Part shown: piece by piece, positions 1 through 10,679 of the stretch
Layout of the letters: each line of letters begins with the position of its first letter
Numbering within the stretch: position 1 is the first letter of the stretch
DNA from: Brachypodium distachyon
Taxonomy: Eukaryota; Streptophyta; Magnoliopsida; Poales; Poaceae
Direction: 5' to 3'
Assembly (NCBI RefSeq): GCF_000005505.3
Contig: NC_016133.3
Coordinates: 51,921,237-51,985,236 of the forward strand
DNA length: 64,000 nt
Made by a program: the position numbers and the translations under genes
The notes under the pieces: model-generated
Told to the model about the DNA's origin: nothing
Database searches by the model: none
What the model saw: only the letters and a program-made list of their open reading frames with translations

Positions 1-173
1 TTATTCAAATTATATTTATATATGTATATAAAAGTTATACCATTAGAAAGAGTTTTTCAATATGAATCTGACAATATATATTTTGTGCCGCAATAATCTT
101 GTATTATCAGTGCAATTGTTGGTCAAAGTTTCTCATAAATTCCGCGTGGCCTTATAAATCCAAACGGAGGGAG
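1..173. mobile_element. Stowaway-type MITE, cut by the window start
   Basis: The right terminus at about 160-173 reads as the reverse complement of the Stowaway end CTCCCTCCGTTTGG and is followed by TA, the usual target duplication of Tc1/mariner MITEs. The left end lies outside the window. The AT-rich interior resembles long Stowaway elements of grasses. Only one end was seen, so the family name is by motif only. Confidence 0.65.
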
Positions 174-349
174 TAGTTAACAATTTAACATACCGCTTAG
201 AGCAAGATTAATGGTTTAGCCTGTTGCTGGCTATAACTTGGTGACATGTCGTCTATAGTCATTTAAAAGTTAGCATGTATAATAGTTGGCTATAAGAATT
301 TGCTACTTTATCAGTGCTTGGCCCACATCTCATTCTCATCGAGTGCTTA

Positions 350-679
350 GGGCATGTACAATGGTTGATAAGGCAACTCTTTTTTATGTGTTCCACGTCA
401 TTTAGAAAAGACAAGAAAACATATTGTACAATAGGTCATCTCTTATTGACTTATCTTACAATTAATGGTTAGATGGATAAAAATAAATAAATAAATGTTA
501 AGAAAAGGTGAAATCTAGTACAATGGGGAATTTGTCTTTTTTTGCCTTATTCTTCTTGTGAAGAGATCATCTCTTAATTAAGAGAAGTCTTATGCCTTTC
601 TTAATTTTTCTGTATTCCACGTCAGATTTTATCCTATGTGGCATCGCTAAGAAAAGGCTGACATCATCCCATTGTACCC
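350..679. mobile_element. Tourist/Harbinger-type MITE, 330 bp
   Basis: The left end begins GGGCATGTACAATGG and the right end, reverse complemented, begins GGGTACAATGG. They are inverted copies with a small gap. The element is flanked on both sides by TTA (347-349 and 680-682), the 3-bp target duplication typical of PIF/Harbinger elements. The interior has further inverted matches (ttccacgtca on both arms, and a small palindrome of agagat/atctct near 560-590) and no coding capacity. Confidence 0.75.
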
Positions 680-682
680 TTA

Positions 683-1474
683 GGAGCTTGTGTTGCAACT
701 GCTGGCTGTTATCTTACATCCCACTTCTTTTCTCTTTCCTTCTGTTCGCTCCAGATATAATATTTAAATATTATAGTGAACTTAGAGCCCACTGTTAATC
801 TTACTCTCCAACCATACCCCCATCCGGTCGAACCAACTGGAGCTCTGGGTCGTGGTTAAAAAACAAAAAAAAAATACTGGTAGTTCTGGGTCAGCACCCT
901 TCACCAGTTACGACAAGTCATTGCATAACAAAGCAGGTGAACTCAACATACCCCGAATTCCCAAAGTACTCCGTAGATGGTTCCATCTTTGGCAGTTTCA
1001 CATGTCACAGTTTCACTATTCTTCAGACTAGCTTCCCTTGTGTGTTACACGGATATCTTTCTCATTCTCTTGAATCATTAACTTGTTTTAGAACGAGGAG
1101 CAAAATGCCATTAACTTGAATAGATTAACACTTCATACAATAGCAGAATGTCATGGACAAACCAGTTACATGCTAACTACTTTGAAACTAAATCATCCTC
1201 TACCAATTGGAGAGAGTAGAGTACAAGTAAAGAATGCTTGAATGTGAAAACAATACTTCAGTTTGCAGCTTGGTGTGCCCTAAACACCTCTTTGGCCAAC
1301 CCACAATAAATTATTTTACCTTCAGACCATACAAGAAAACTCCAGCCTATAGGCGATCCACCAACCACACAAGACCCTTGCACAATTTTGTCGAGGTGCT
1401 TTGGGTGAAGTTCCGTATCACTGCTTGGGGTTTCCTCCTATTATTTCCTACTGCGCTCCCTGGGTTACCGCTTA
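683..1474. other. Spacer, probable 3' UTR of the minus-strand gene at its right end
   Basis: No convincing coding region was seen on either strand. The part nearest 1474 probably contains the 3' UTR of the minus-strand gene that stops at 1475. The end of that transcript cannot be placed from sequence alone. A short A-run lies near 863-875. Confidence 0.4.
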
Positions 1475-4444
1475 TCATGCTTGGGTGGTCGGCACACCAT
1501 CATTTGCATTATTAGGAGAGATTGCAGTAGGACCTGTCTGAGGAAATTGATTCCTTTCTCCAGATGGAATTGGTTCTGTGGGCCCATCCTTAACAGTTAC
1601 AGCTAAAGGCTTCTCTGACGGTTTTGCGAGTTCAGAAGCTGCACCAAGACCGAGCCTCATCTTCTTGGAGAGTTCCATGACTGTTTTTATCTCTGAAACA
1701 CAAATGGAGAATGCATGTCAAGAACAAGCCATGTTAAGAGATAAAGGTGTTTACTGAACTGAACATGGGGCGATTCAGGTGATTACTTTAGTTATTTTCA
1801 CTGGCCAGTGAAGTTTGACAAATGAAACAAAAAAAATATGACTAACAGTGTTGTGAAGATAATAGTTTTGCATAACTAACAGTGCTGAACATCTATAACG
1901 ACATCAACATATTGCAGTCAGATGAAAATGATTTTAAAAAACTCATGTTTTCACATGTCAACAGGATGCAAGTTATGGACATCAAAGATAAGCTAATGCG
2001 TTATGTACACCAATGTGCACGACTGTAGCATAAGAGGGTGCATCAAGCACAAATGCAATATAATACAAGTGAATCATAATCCAACAAACATCTCCATAAC
2101 TCCACATTACTAAACACCCTAAGACTAGGCAGATTGAGAGGCACACCAATCTCCAGGGAACAGTTCATGTATCCAATGAGTTCGAAAATATCTCCTTTGC
2201 ATGTTTGAGAGACCCTTGTAAAGCTCAGACATTCATTATCTACCACCCTTTTACTGCTAGGTAGCATCTCTGCAATTCTCATAATTGTGATGTGGGTAGT
2301 TTTGTTGTGCATAAAAGCTTGACATCGAGAGAGTTTAGTTTTTCCCTTGAGATTATTAATAAAGCGTGCATGCATGCAGCTTTGGCATTGATTACTCCTT
2401 TGACGGTCATTTATCAAGCCTCTTCATCTCTTCTGGCTTGAATCAAACCTATGCTGCCATCCTGGACTGTCGGTACCGCCTACATATGATTGTGTGGCAT
2501 CACCACTTAACTGACCATGTAACCAAGACTGTTTGCACTGCTCACCAAAAGGTTGATTTGGATGTTGGAGGGCTCTGTCTAAATATTTAAGCTAAAATCT
2601 CAATCGTTACACAATCTGAATAGAAACTTGTTTTGAACAAGAGGCGGAAGGATTCTATTCTGTATCCCCTCTTTCAAATATTGTTTGTAACAGCTAGTTC
2701 ATTCATGGTATGTTTTGTCCACCTCTCAAGTTAGATAGTTATATTTCTTCAATGTATAAATTCGTCTCTCTAATATTTGCTGCTAATACCTAATTGAACA
2801 TTGTCAAACCAAATAGATACTTTTATGTAGATAGACCAATAACCATTCAGAAGAGAGACATGTGGTCCATCATTGCCTTTCAGTGCTTACATTCTTCCTG
2901 CACTAAAACGATATTTTGTGCAGAAACAAATGTTGCATAAACATCAGTCTATCATCCTACAATTAATATAAACTTTGATGTACCCAAGAACAAATAAGAC
3001 AAATTAAGCTGGCAAGTAAATTAAAATGAATAGATAAGAGAAAGTGGTAAAATTTACAACTTAATTAAATTAGTCTCATTTTTCTTAGAGTTTGCACAGC
3101 TGGTACAGAGATTAGATGAGAAGTGCTAACTGCTAACGATGCTAGACTGTAGGACAACCTGACATACATAATGACATGGACATGTTTGTTCGACTTTGAC
3201 TTCTTCAGTAGCTCAAGTTTTATATGAATTGTTAACGATGATCCAGGACAGAATAAGGAATAGATAGCTCATATTTTATATGAATAGATAATGAGCATCG
3301 TATAGTTGCATGTGTACACTCACTAGTGATAGATAAAAGATGTAAACGTAGAGAATATGGTAACTCATATAAGCTCCTATTGCATACTTATCCACCATTT
3401 CCCCAACAACGATTGGAAGTCCTTCTGCCATCTCACACTCAGAGAACCCCTCCACCACCAGAAAACCTTCCTTGCCTCCCGCCACGACAGGAGAGACAAC
3501 TCCTGATGATCCACCTCAGCAACCTCCACAGTCACTGACTTGACGCCGGACTTGTGGAGAAAAAAACTGAGGATACCGGATGAAATTAAATTATATGATG
3601 CAATACTGTTGATACTCGGATCCACGAAAAGTTTTATTTTCTCTTTTTCTTTCCTAGATCATAAGTTGGGTAATATCGTTTCAGTGAAACAGCTAATGTC
3701 TTTCTAACAAAACATATTTGAGAGGGGAAAATACCTTTCAGAATCTCACGAGCAGCTTCACTGTTTCGGAAATCAGTAGCTTCATAAACCTTAAAGAAAA
3801 ACATAGGAAAACAATTTAGAACATGTTACCAGCTTAACATAAAAATAACACGGCAAGCATAGGCACATCCGCACATGTTTTTTTCAGGGAAGCTTTTCCG
3901 ATGTTAAGAGACAAACAACTAGCCATTTCCGCATATGCACATCAACTAACTAGTAGGGGAAAAAGAATGTACATTGGGGGAGTGCGGTGCGGACCTGAAC
4001 GAATCGGAGGCGGAGGTCGGCAACGGTGGCGCGGATCTTGTAGTAGGAAGAGGTGTGGAACCCTGCCTCTTCTGGTTTCCGCTTCTTCGGCGCCGGCGCA
4101 TCGGGCTGAGGAGGAGCAGGAGGAAAAGTATGGGATACCTTCGCCGCGAGCTCCGGGGCTGGAGGAGGAAGAGGTGGGCGAGCGGCGGTGTCGGCGGCTG
4201 GAGCTGGGACGGGCACGTGGGGAGGAGTATGAGAGACCGTTGCCGCGGGCTCCGGGGCTGGAGCAGGAGGTGGTGGAGCGGCGACCGGAGGGGCTGGAGC
4301 AGGAGGCGGCGGGGCGGCGGTGTCGGCGGCTGCGGTCGGAGCAGCCATGTCAGGAGGAGCAAGAGAGGCCGCCGCGGTCTCCGGGGCTGAAGGAGGCGGC
4401 GGCGGCGGGGCGGCGGTGTCGGCGGCTGCCGTTGGAGCGGCCAT
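1475..4444 (-). CDS. Pro/Ala-rich protein with short conserved C-terminal domain (three exons, 240 aa)
   Basis: Coding exons on the minus strand are 4444-3995, 3789-3735 and 1692-1475 (TGA). The junctions CAG|GT, AAG|GT and CAG|AG keep the frame and give 240 residues. Residues 1-125 are low-complexity Pro/Ala with internal repeats: the block MAAPTAAADTAAPPPP occurs twice and VSHT twice. A basic stretch PKKRKPEE follows and could be a nuclear signal. The C-terminal part, from about SYYKIRATVADLRLRF across both introns to MELSKKMRLGLG, is predicted helical and charged; it is the only part likely to be conserved. I do not recognise a named family, so no function is claimed. The second in-frame Met of the repeat is a possible alternative start. 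The second intron is about 2 kb. The encoded protein relies on a splice model not confirmed by transcripts. Confidence 0.7.
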
Positions 4445-4477
4445 GTCTCGTTGCGGCTATGGAAATGCTTCTTTTTT

Positions 4478-4497
4478 GAGAGAGAGAGAGAGAGAGG
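4478..4497. repeat. (GA)n microsatellite in the 5' leader region
   Basis: A run of alternating GA (CT on the gene strand) lies about 35 bases upstream of the minus-strand start codon at 4444. CT-rich leaders are common in plant 5' UTRs. Confidence 0.7.
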
Positions 4498-4560
4498 ACT
4501 GGGAAATGGTTCTGACACCGGGGCTAGCGTACTGCTGTAGCAGTATACGGGCAAACAAAA

Positions 4561-4985
4561 AAATAAAATTTCGCAAAACCATGGTTTTTTTTAGTCGTGT
4601 CTCTGAACAACGGTTAACGAATTTTTTTCCGAAGAACTGCACTTTTTGGGTCAAGTTGTCTCAGCCTGAAACCGGATGGTTTGCGGTTTTGCTTGATTTT
4701 TTACCGGTGGGGCCCACCTGTCAGACGCCACGTCGGCCCTGAAAACTTGCGGGAGTGAGAAGGTGGCTGGGGTTTTAATCACGGGCTAACAGGTCAGGTC
4801 GGGTTGGGACGTGGCGTACAACAGGTGGGCCCACGTGTAAGAAATCAAGCGAAACCGTCAAACGACTCGCTTTCGAGCTGACTGAAACAACTTGACTCAA
4901 AATGTGTGGTTCTGTGAACGGTTTTCTGTTAACTGTGGTCATCGACATGACTGCCACAAAAACTGTGGTTTTATGAAATTTACCC
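4561..4985. mobile_element. Foldback (probably Mutator-like) MITE next to the promoter
   Basis: The two halves form a long imperfect inverted repeat. The left arm has aaatttcgcaaaacca, gttgtctcag, ttgcttgatttttta and gggcccacctg; the right arm has their reverse complements in mirror order. The flanks show AACAAAA immediately outside both ends (4554-4560 and 4986-4992), a possible partial target duplication. A full 9-bp duplication is not clear, so the Mutator assignment is tentative. It lies about 115 bp upstream of the start codon at 4444 and so within the promoter or leader of that gene. Confidence 0.65.
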
Positions 4986-5099
4986 AACAAAAGACCACAC
5001 TCGTTGCTCGTAGCGGTCTTGCTGTGAGTGGGGCGGCGTCCAACGTCCTCCGCTCCACCGCCAAAGCCGTTGGTCCCCCTCTCATTCTGTTTGCTGCTC

Positions 5100-5850
5100 C
5101 GGCGGCATGAGGGAGAAGGGACCTCACTCCTTCGTCTTGACCTAGTAGTTTAGGTTAGGATTTGTTTGTTGTTGTGCGTCGTTGGGGTGGTGGGAGCGGC
5201 GTCCGGCGAATAAACTTGCCTCAACTCTATTGTCACACCGGCGGCGACCTTCATGACGGCGATTTGGAGTTGATGGCATCGTGTGCTTGTCGGTCCTTCA
5301 GATCAACAGCTTGGTCTTCTTGCCGTTGTTCAGATCGTGCGAGATCCATTTCTCGGTGTGGCACTGACGTTTTTCCTTATCCGGGAAAAATGTTGGGGGC
5401 GGCGTGAGATGGTTGCTCTGTAGCGAGGATGTTGGTCCGAAGGTGGTGGATCTGTCGTTCTTCCATGACTTCGTCGATGGGATGCGGTGGATCTGGTTTC
5501 AAGGCGGCACAGGAACGTCCCTGGTTCACGTGCCACAACGACATGTGTTGTTCATCGACTAACAAACCCTCGTTGGCGATGATGCTTCTTTGGATCTGGC
5601 AATGGTGAAGGCTCGGCGTCTCTTCCAGCGTTCATCTAGTCGGCGTTGGAGGTTGGCGGCGGCCGCTGGCTTCGACGAGTGCAGTAACTCCGAGGAAACA
5701 TTATTTTTCTATCCGTTGGGTTTGCTCTGTGAATTTTCCGGGATAACTTTTTTTAATGGTCTGTCTTTTCGTTTCCATGTTTATTTGTTCATGTAACTTG
5801 GTTTCAATTAATGATATATGTGGCTGTTCTAAAAAAATAATCCGCATGCA
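5100..5850 (+). repeat. Possible poly-A-tailed retroposed segment
   Basis: GC-rich sequence that ends in tttcaattaatgatatatg, a stretch like plant transcript 3' ends, then ctaaaaaaataa. This is like the 3' end of a LINE or retroposed transcript. No intact reading frame or domain was recognised, and no target duplication was found. Low confidence. Confidence 0.3.
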
Positions 5851-6116
5851 CATCCGATTTTCCTGATGTAGAATTTTAAAAATTCGCTACAATGAATACG
5901 TGAACAATCCCATATCCACTAGATATAGGGGGTGTTTGGATGCTTCCCGGCAAGGTGCCTGGGCGAAGAAGTGCCTGGGAGCAATTTGAAGTCTGTTTGC
6001 TTGGTGTCCTGAAAGTAGAAGCCTGGCATGGCCCTTTTCTTGTTGTAATTAGAGCGACTCCAGCCGTCCCACCCATATGGCGTCCGGCCTGCCATATTTT
6101 TGGGCCATATGGAGGT

Positions 6117-6132
6117 GGGGGGGGGGGGGGGG
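6117..6132. repeat. Poly-G tract (16 G)
   Basis: A homopolymer run of G lies beside the 3' end of the repeat-protein pseudogene. Confidence 0.85.
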
Positions 6133-6297
6133 CGCCGGTGCAAAGAAAAATTTGGGGGCTTGTCGCGTCCTAGCCGGGGCCTCGACAGTAAATTCGAAGA
6201 AAATTTAAATTAGGCGAGTTTTCATCAAAATATGCGACATTTCATAAAGTTCGGTGACATTTCATTAAACTTGCGATAATTTACATAATAGAAAAAA

Positions 6298-7209
6298 CTA
6301 GTCGTCTAGGCGGTCCATCCACGAGTCGCCCATGCTGTCGCCGTCGTCGCCGGAGATGTCGAAGTTGAAGCCGGAGTCATCGTCGGAGTCAAGGACCATG
6401 ACTCCCGGCTCCTGCTTCACCGGTGCGAGTGCCGGCTTCGTCGCCTCCTTGGCCGCCTCGTCGGCCGGCCAGGCCTTGACCTCGGCCTCGGACGCGTAGC
6501 CGAGGGGCTGGCACCGCTCTACCACCTGCCGCTCCGCCTCCTCCTGGCTGGCACGCTCGACGGCGTGCTGACCCGGGTACTCCTCTGGGTCGTCATCGCC
6601 GCGGTGCTCGATGGCGGCGCTCTCGTATTCCGGAGGAGGCGTCCCGTCCTCCGGCTCTGGCTTCGGCTGGATGAGCGCCGAAGTGGCCCGCCGTGCTCGG
6701 GCCGACGAAGAACCCGGCTTATCTTTGATGGGCCAGGGTGTGCGCTGTCACCGAGGTGGACGACGAGGAGCCGGAGCCACCGCCCAGGTAGTGGTGGCGT
6801 CCGGCCGGTGGAGGAGGGAAGGCCACGCCTCCGTTGACGGAGCACGTCGTCGACGGAGCGCCCCCGCCAGAAGGCGTGCCGCCCGTCGATGTTGTTCCGC
6901 ACCGTCGGGTGCGGCACATCGCGGACGGCGCGCTCGTGCTCGTCGGCGAAGAGACCGGCCCATGCCGGTCTCGCGGTCCCACTCCGCCGAAGCCTGCTAC
7001 TCCAGCGTCAGGACGGGGACGAAGTGCGCCCAGATGCGCTCCTGCCGGCGCGCCCCCGTCGGCACCAGGGCGACAGGCCTGCCGCCCTAGCTGAGCTGCC
7101 AGCCGTGGGGGAGTCGGCAGTCCGGCGGCGAGAGGTAGCCGGCCTGCCGAATCGCCTCGGCCTCGTCGAGGCGAAGCCGCCGCCGCTCGTCCCAGTTGTT
7201 GCCGGCCAT
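6298..7209 (-). pseudogene. Degraded copy of a Triticeae repeat-associated Arg/Pro-rich protein family
   Basis: Read on the minus strand, the region starts MAGNNWDERRRLRLDEAEAI and goes on through a block with VRNNIDGRHAFWRGRSV and DDVLRQ. It ends in an acidic tail with VKQEPGVMVLDSDDDSG and a TAG at 6298-6300. The pieces lie in different frames and are interrupted by stops (for example after PHGWQLS), so this copy is broken. I know this family from wheat as a high-copy, hypothetical, transposon-associated protein; its function is unknown. The flanking sequence has a poly-G run and no clear terminal repeats. Family recognition is from memory and would need a search. Confidence 0.55.
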
Positions 7210-7721
7210 CTAGTGCACGAGGGAGAGGAGAGGAGAGGGCGAGGGAGGAGGGGCTGGCGAGGGGAATGCCGAGCACCGCCGAGGGCAACCGCTTTTATAG
7301 CGGCGGAACGCGAACCGGCGGGGGTGAATGCGGCAATAATGGGCGGCGGGAATGCGCGGGGGCGGCCGCGTGGCACCCGGCGCGTCTTGACCCGGCGACC
7401 GACATTAATCATCTCGGGCGCCCCCAGCTCCGTTTAGCCTGCCAAGCACGCACGAGGCCTCCGATTTTGAGCGCCTGGACATGCCCCACTACTGTCTGAC
7501 ACTAATGGAAGGCACGTGATGGATTTTATAGAATAAAAACAATAGCAAATGAGCAGCCATGTACAACTTTATTGTTTGATACTTTGTCAGACCTGTCCCC
7601 CGACCAAACAATTCTAGCCCAATCTAGCCTGACCGCAAGAAAAATAAAACCTCGAGTTTCAATCAGGCTCAACTTTTTCTTAGGCATGGTACTCGGGTCT
7701 CTAACCAACAGGTCCATGGTA

Positions 7722-7835
7722 CTTCCTCCGTCCCCATATTAAGTGCCGAAATATTACATGTACCTAAACGTTTTTTAGATATAGTTACATTCATATTTGG
7801 GCAAATCTGGATCATTTAATATGGAACGGAAGGGG
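7722..7835. mobile_element. Stowaway MITE, 114 bp
   Basis: The left end CTTCCTCCGTCCCCATATTAA and the right end, reverse complemented, CCCCTTCCGTTCCATATTAA are inverted copies. TA lies on both sides (7720-7721 and 7836-7837). The interior has the anctaaacgttttttagatat type core of the Thalos-like Stowaway family. It is non-coding. Confidence 0.85.
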
Positions 7836-7837
7836 TA

Positions 7838-8803
7838 GCAGATATGGTATGTTGATAACCGATGTATGTGGATTATCCATTATTTTTGCGGATTATTTGA
7901 TGCCAATTAGGATTATCCAATAAAATTAGGCTAGCTCAAATGTAGAATATAATCTCGATTGCACTTGGGCGGTTGCACATCACGGCATTGTTGTGCTACC
8001 AACTGTATTGCTCCGGCTGCTCAACGTGATGGATAAAGATGCGGATGACATCAGTCTGTTCGACCACAAAAGCAGAGCAGCCTGGGCCAACTCTGTGTTA
8101 ATTAATCAATGACTTCCTGTACACAAATAGCCCTATTTTAATTTTCAAGCTTAGAGCACCCAAGGTACCACTTGCAATCAGCTCAGCTTACAATTTCTTT
8201 TGACTTTGTAAATCATTGATATTCCTCTTTATTTCCTGTGAATGTATACAAGTATCAGCCACCTTCCAAGCTCTTGTATATTAACTCATGAAAAAGATAT
8301 TTGCGAATATGTCATAGGGATAGCTATGCATTCATTTAAATATTTGATTTTTACATGGTGGAAATAAAATCGTATGTTCTTCCATGTATTTATCCGATGT
8401 TTTTTGTCTGCTTCTGGTTCAAGACCGCGCTGTTTTAGATCCGAATCCGTAGTCTGATATAATCCACATTTGAATCCGTATCCGACCATTATCCGCTCCG
8501 TTCGAATCTGCCAAAAAATTATGGCAAAAGATATGAAAAGACCATTACCCGATTTAATCCATTTACATCTCTAATTCCAGGGCATCCGATACTTACACGA
8601 ACAAATCTTGCATGTGACATTTCTCCTATATGTTTGGAACATCCTTTCAAGAGCCCATGAAAAATCAACCGAAGTCATTTGCGGCATTTGAAACATACCC
8701 ATGCCAAAAATAGGTATTTAGCAAATCTTAGTTTCCTTGCAACATAGGCAACATGAGAAGAAACATGTTTGATGCATATAACAACCCATCGCAATAGACT
8801 TGA
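7838..8803. other. AT-rich spacer, nothing recognised
   Basis: No gene, terminal repeat or strong tandem structure was seen. Short ORFs here have no recognisable similarity and no splice context. Confidence 0.4.
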
Positions 8804-9120
8804 CAGCTCGTTTGGCAACCAAGAATTCATTTTATTTGATCAAAATGAAATGAAATCCAATTTTTGATAGGATTTCATTTGGTTGAATTTGAATTCCGGG
8901 TGAATAAACATGTTTGTCTATCACATGGAATTGAAGAATGATTGACAATTCCAGAGAAATGATGGCATTTAGAGAGAAATTGAGATTAGTTATAGTGTGA
9001 TTCCCTGAAATTTGACATTGAATTCCTGTGGATAATTTCGTGCCAACCAAACAAGTTGTTTTTTGAATAAAAATGTATTCTACAATTTTATGTCCAAATG
9101 ATGGATGCCAAACAAGCTGT
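8804..9120. mobile_element. MITE-like inverted-repeat element
   Basis: The left end cagctcgtttggca and the right end tgccaaacaagctgt are inverted copies, and the interior carries further pairs (gaattcatttt / aaaatg, ccaaccaaacaag). No matching target duplication was found, so the superfamily is not assigned. It ends about 580 bp upstream of the C2-gene start codon. Confidence 0.5.
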
Positions 9121-9697
9121 GAGAGTAATTGCAACATCCCTGTCATGCATTTGAGCAAACAACATAGGTTCCTTTCGGCATGATGAAACAACTTGCAACA
9201 TGAAAATCCCAAATCGACTAAACTCTCACCATCAACGATTGAGACGCCGGCCTTCGCCGATTCAGCCACACTGACAACGAATACGGCTCGCTGGAGTTCC
9301 GTCGGATTTCTACTGATTAACTGCAATAATAGTCATCTTAATTTATCAGTTCGGCATTTGGACTCAAATTTAGAAAAAAGTTGCTACATCGGTGTCATCT
9401 TTGGAGTATGATGACGTGGAATTTTTGTGGGTAAGAACGTAAAGAATTATTATTTTTTAGATGATCCGGGACAACGTTCCGGATCCTAACTTTTCATTGA
9501 AACCTGGCAACAAGTTCGGGAACGTTAAGAATTGGCTTCCAACAATTAAACCTGCGCCTTTAGTTCATCGGCATTTCTCGTATTCAATTCAATGCACTGC
9601 TGAAACTCCTGAACTTCTTAATTGCTTCTCCCGTGAGTTATGCGATCAATATATATGTCCCCTTCCTGCATTATGTTCCTTTGCCCCTTTTAATTCC

Positions 9698-10679
9698 ATG
9701 GAGACGCCGTATGGAGTGCTGGAGCTCCTGCTGGTCAGCGCCGAGGGGCTGAAACATGCGCATCACTTAGGTCCGTCCGTGGTTGCTATCCTTTTCTCAG
9801 AATCTCTAATGACTCTTGTAGCATCTCACTGTGCTCACCCATGCAGTTCTGCTTGCGCGTGCGCAGGGCCGCAGAGGCACTACGTAACCATCCAGTGCGG
9901 CGAGCTGATCCGCACCAGTAAAATCACACATGGTAGGTGCTCAACAGACTGCTCCAACATGAATTTTTTTTTGGAATCGTTGTAGAATTTACCGAGTCCG
10001 AAAATTCTGGTCGATTTTTGTATGTATTGTTTTCGCGCTCTCAGGTAAGCATAGGAAGATTTGGTGGAACGAGAAGTTCAGGTTCCCGCTATCACCCGTC
10101 GAGTGCAGGGGGTTGTTGGCAGAGGTCACGCTCAAGATCATGGAGAGAGACAAGTTCTCTGAGGACAGTTTGGTTGGCGAAACCAGGTGAGTGATCTCTG
10201 TTGTTTAATAAAGCCAAATCCTTGTCGTCAAAAAGGAAAAAGAAATGAGAAATTTGAACTCCGGAGTGAAAAATCATCAGTGTCTAACTCCAACCTTGTG
10301 CAGAGTGAACGTCGGCGATATCATCAGGGAGGGCATCGAGAGAGAGTTCCTGCAAATGAAGCCTGTCCCGTACAACATCGTGCTCCAGGATGGCACCTAC
10401 AAGGGAGAGCTCAAGCTTGGCCTCAAGTTCCTCTCCGGCGTGAGGACACTCACTAGCTGATATAATGTTTGGTCATTTCAATGTTTGCAACAAACAGATT
10501 CTTATGGATCTCAACGCGAGCGTATGCAGGTAAACCTGAAGTCAAGCTACGTGCCTCCGAGGCAGCAGCAGTTCGTTGTGTACAAGCCTTTTCTGAACAT
10601 CATGCTGCCGTGCATCCCGTGGAGGAGGTTCTTCTTCTTCTGCACTCGCTCGAACAACGGACATCGCAAGAATATATAA
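9698..10679 (+). CDS. C2-domain protein, elicitor-responsive protein 3 (ERG3)-like (five exons, 188 aa)
   Basis: Coding exons are 9698-9770, 9867-9932, 10045-10186, 10304-10439 and 10530-10679 (TAA). All junctions are GT/AG and in frame. The protein is one C2 domain: METPYGVLELLLVSAEGLKH forms the first strand, then HYVTIQCGELIRTSKI, then WWNEKFRFPL, which corresponds to the NPxWNExFxF block, and MERDKFSEDSLVGE, the acidic loop. C2 domains bind phospholipid, often with calcium. The first acidic loop is poor (GPQRHYV where DPYV is usual), so calcium binding may be weak; this is inference. The last exon adds a basic-aromatic tail with CIPWRRFFFFCTR. If the last intron is retained, exon 4 reads on for six residues to a TGA at about 10460, giving a 145-residue form. 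Small plant C2 proteins of this type are linked to defence and phloem transport. Confidence 0.8.

Noticed and set aside
2043..2417. 124-codon minus-strand ORF in the 2-kb intron of the first gene
   Set aside because: No recognised domain, no leader or splice context, and ordinary AT-rich composition. Chance ORF is more likely.
3901..4742. Several plus-strand ORFs over the Pro/Ala-rich exon
   Set aside because: They read the reverse complement of a low-complexity GC repeat. The minus-strand frame is the one with matching splice sites and downstream exons.
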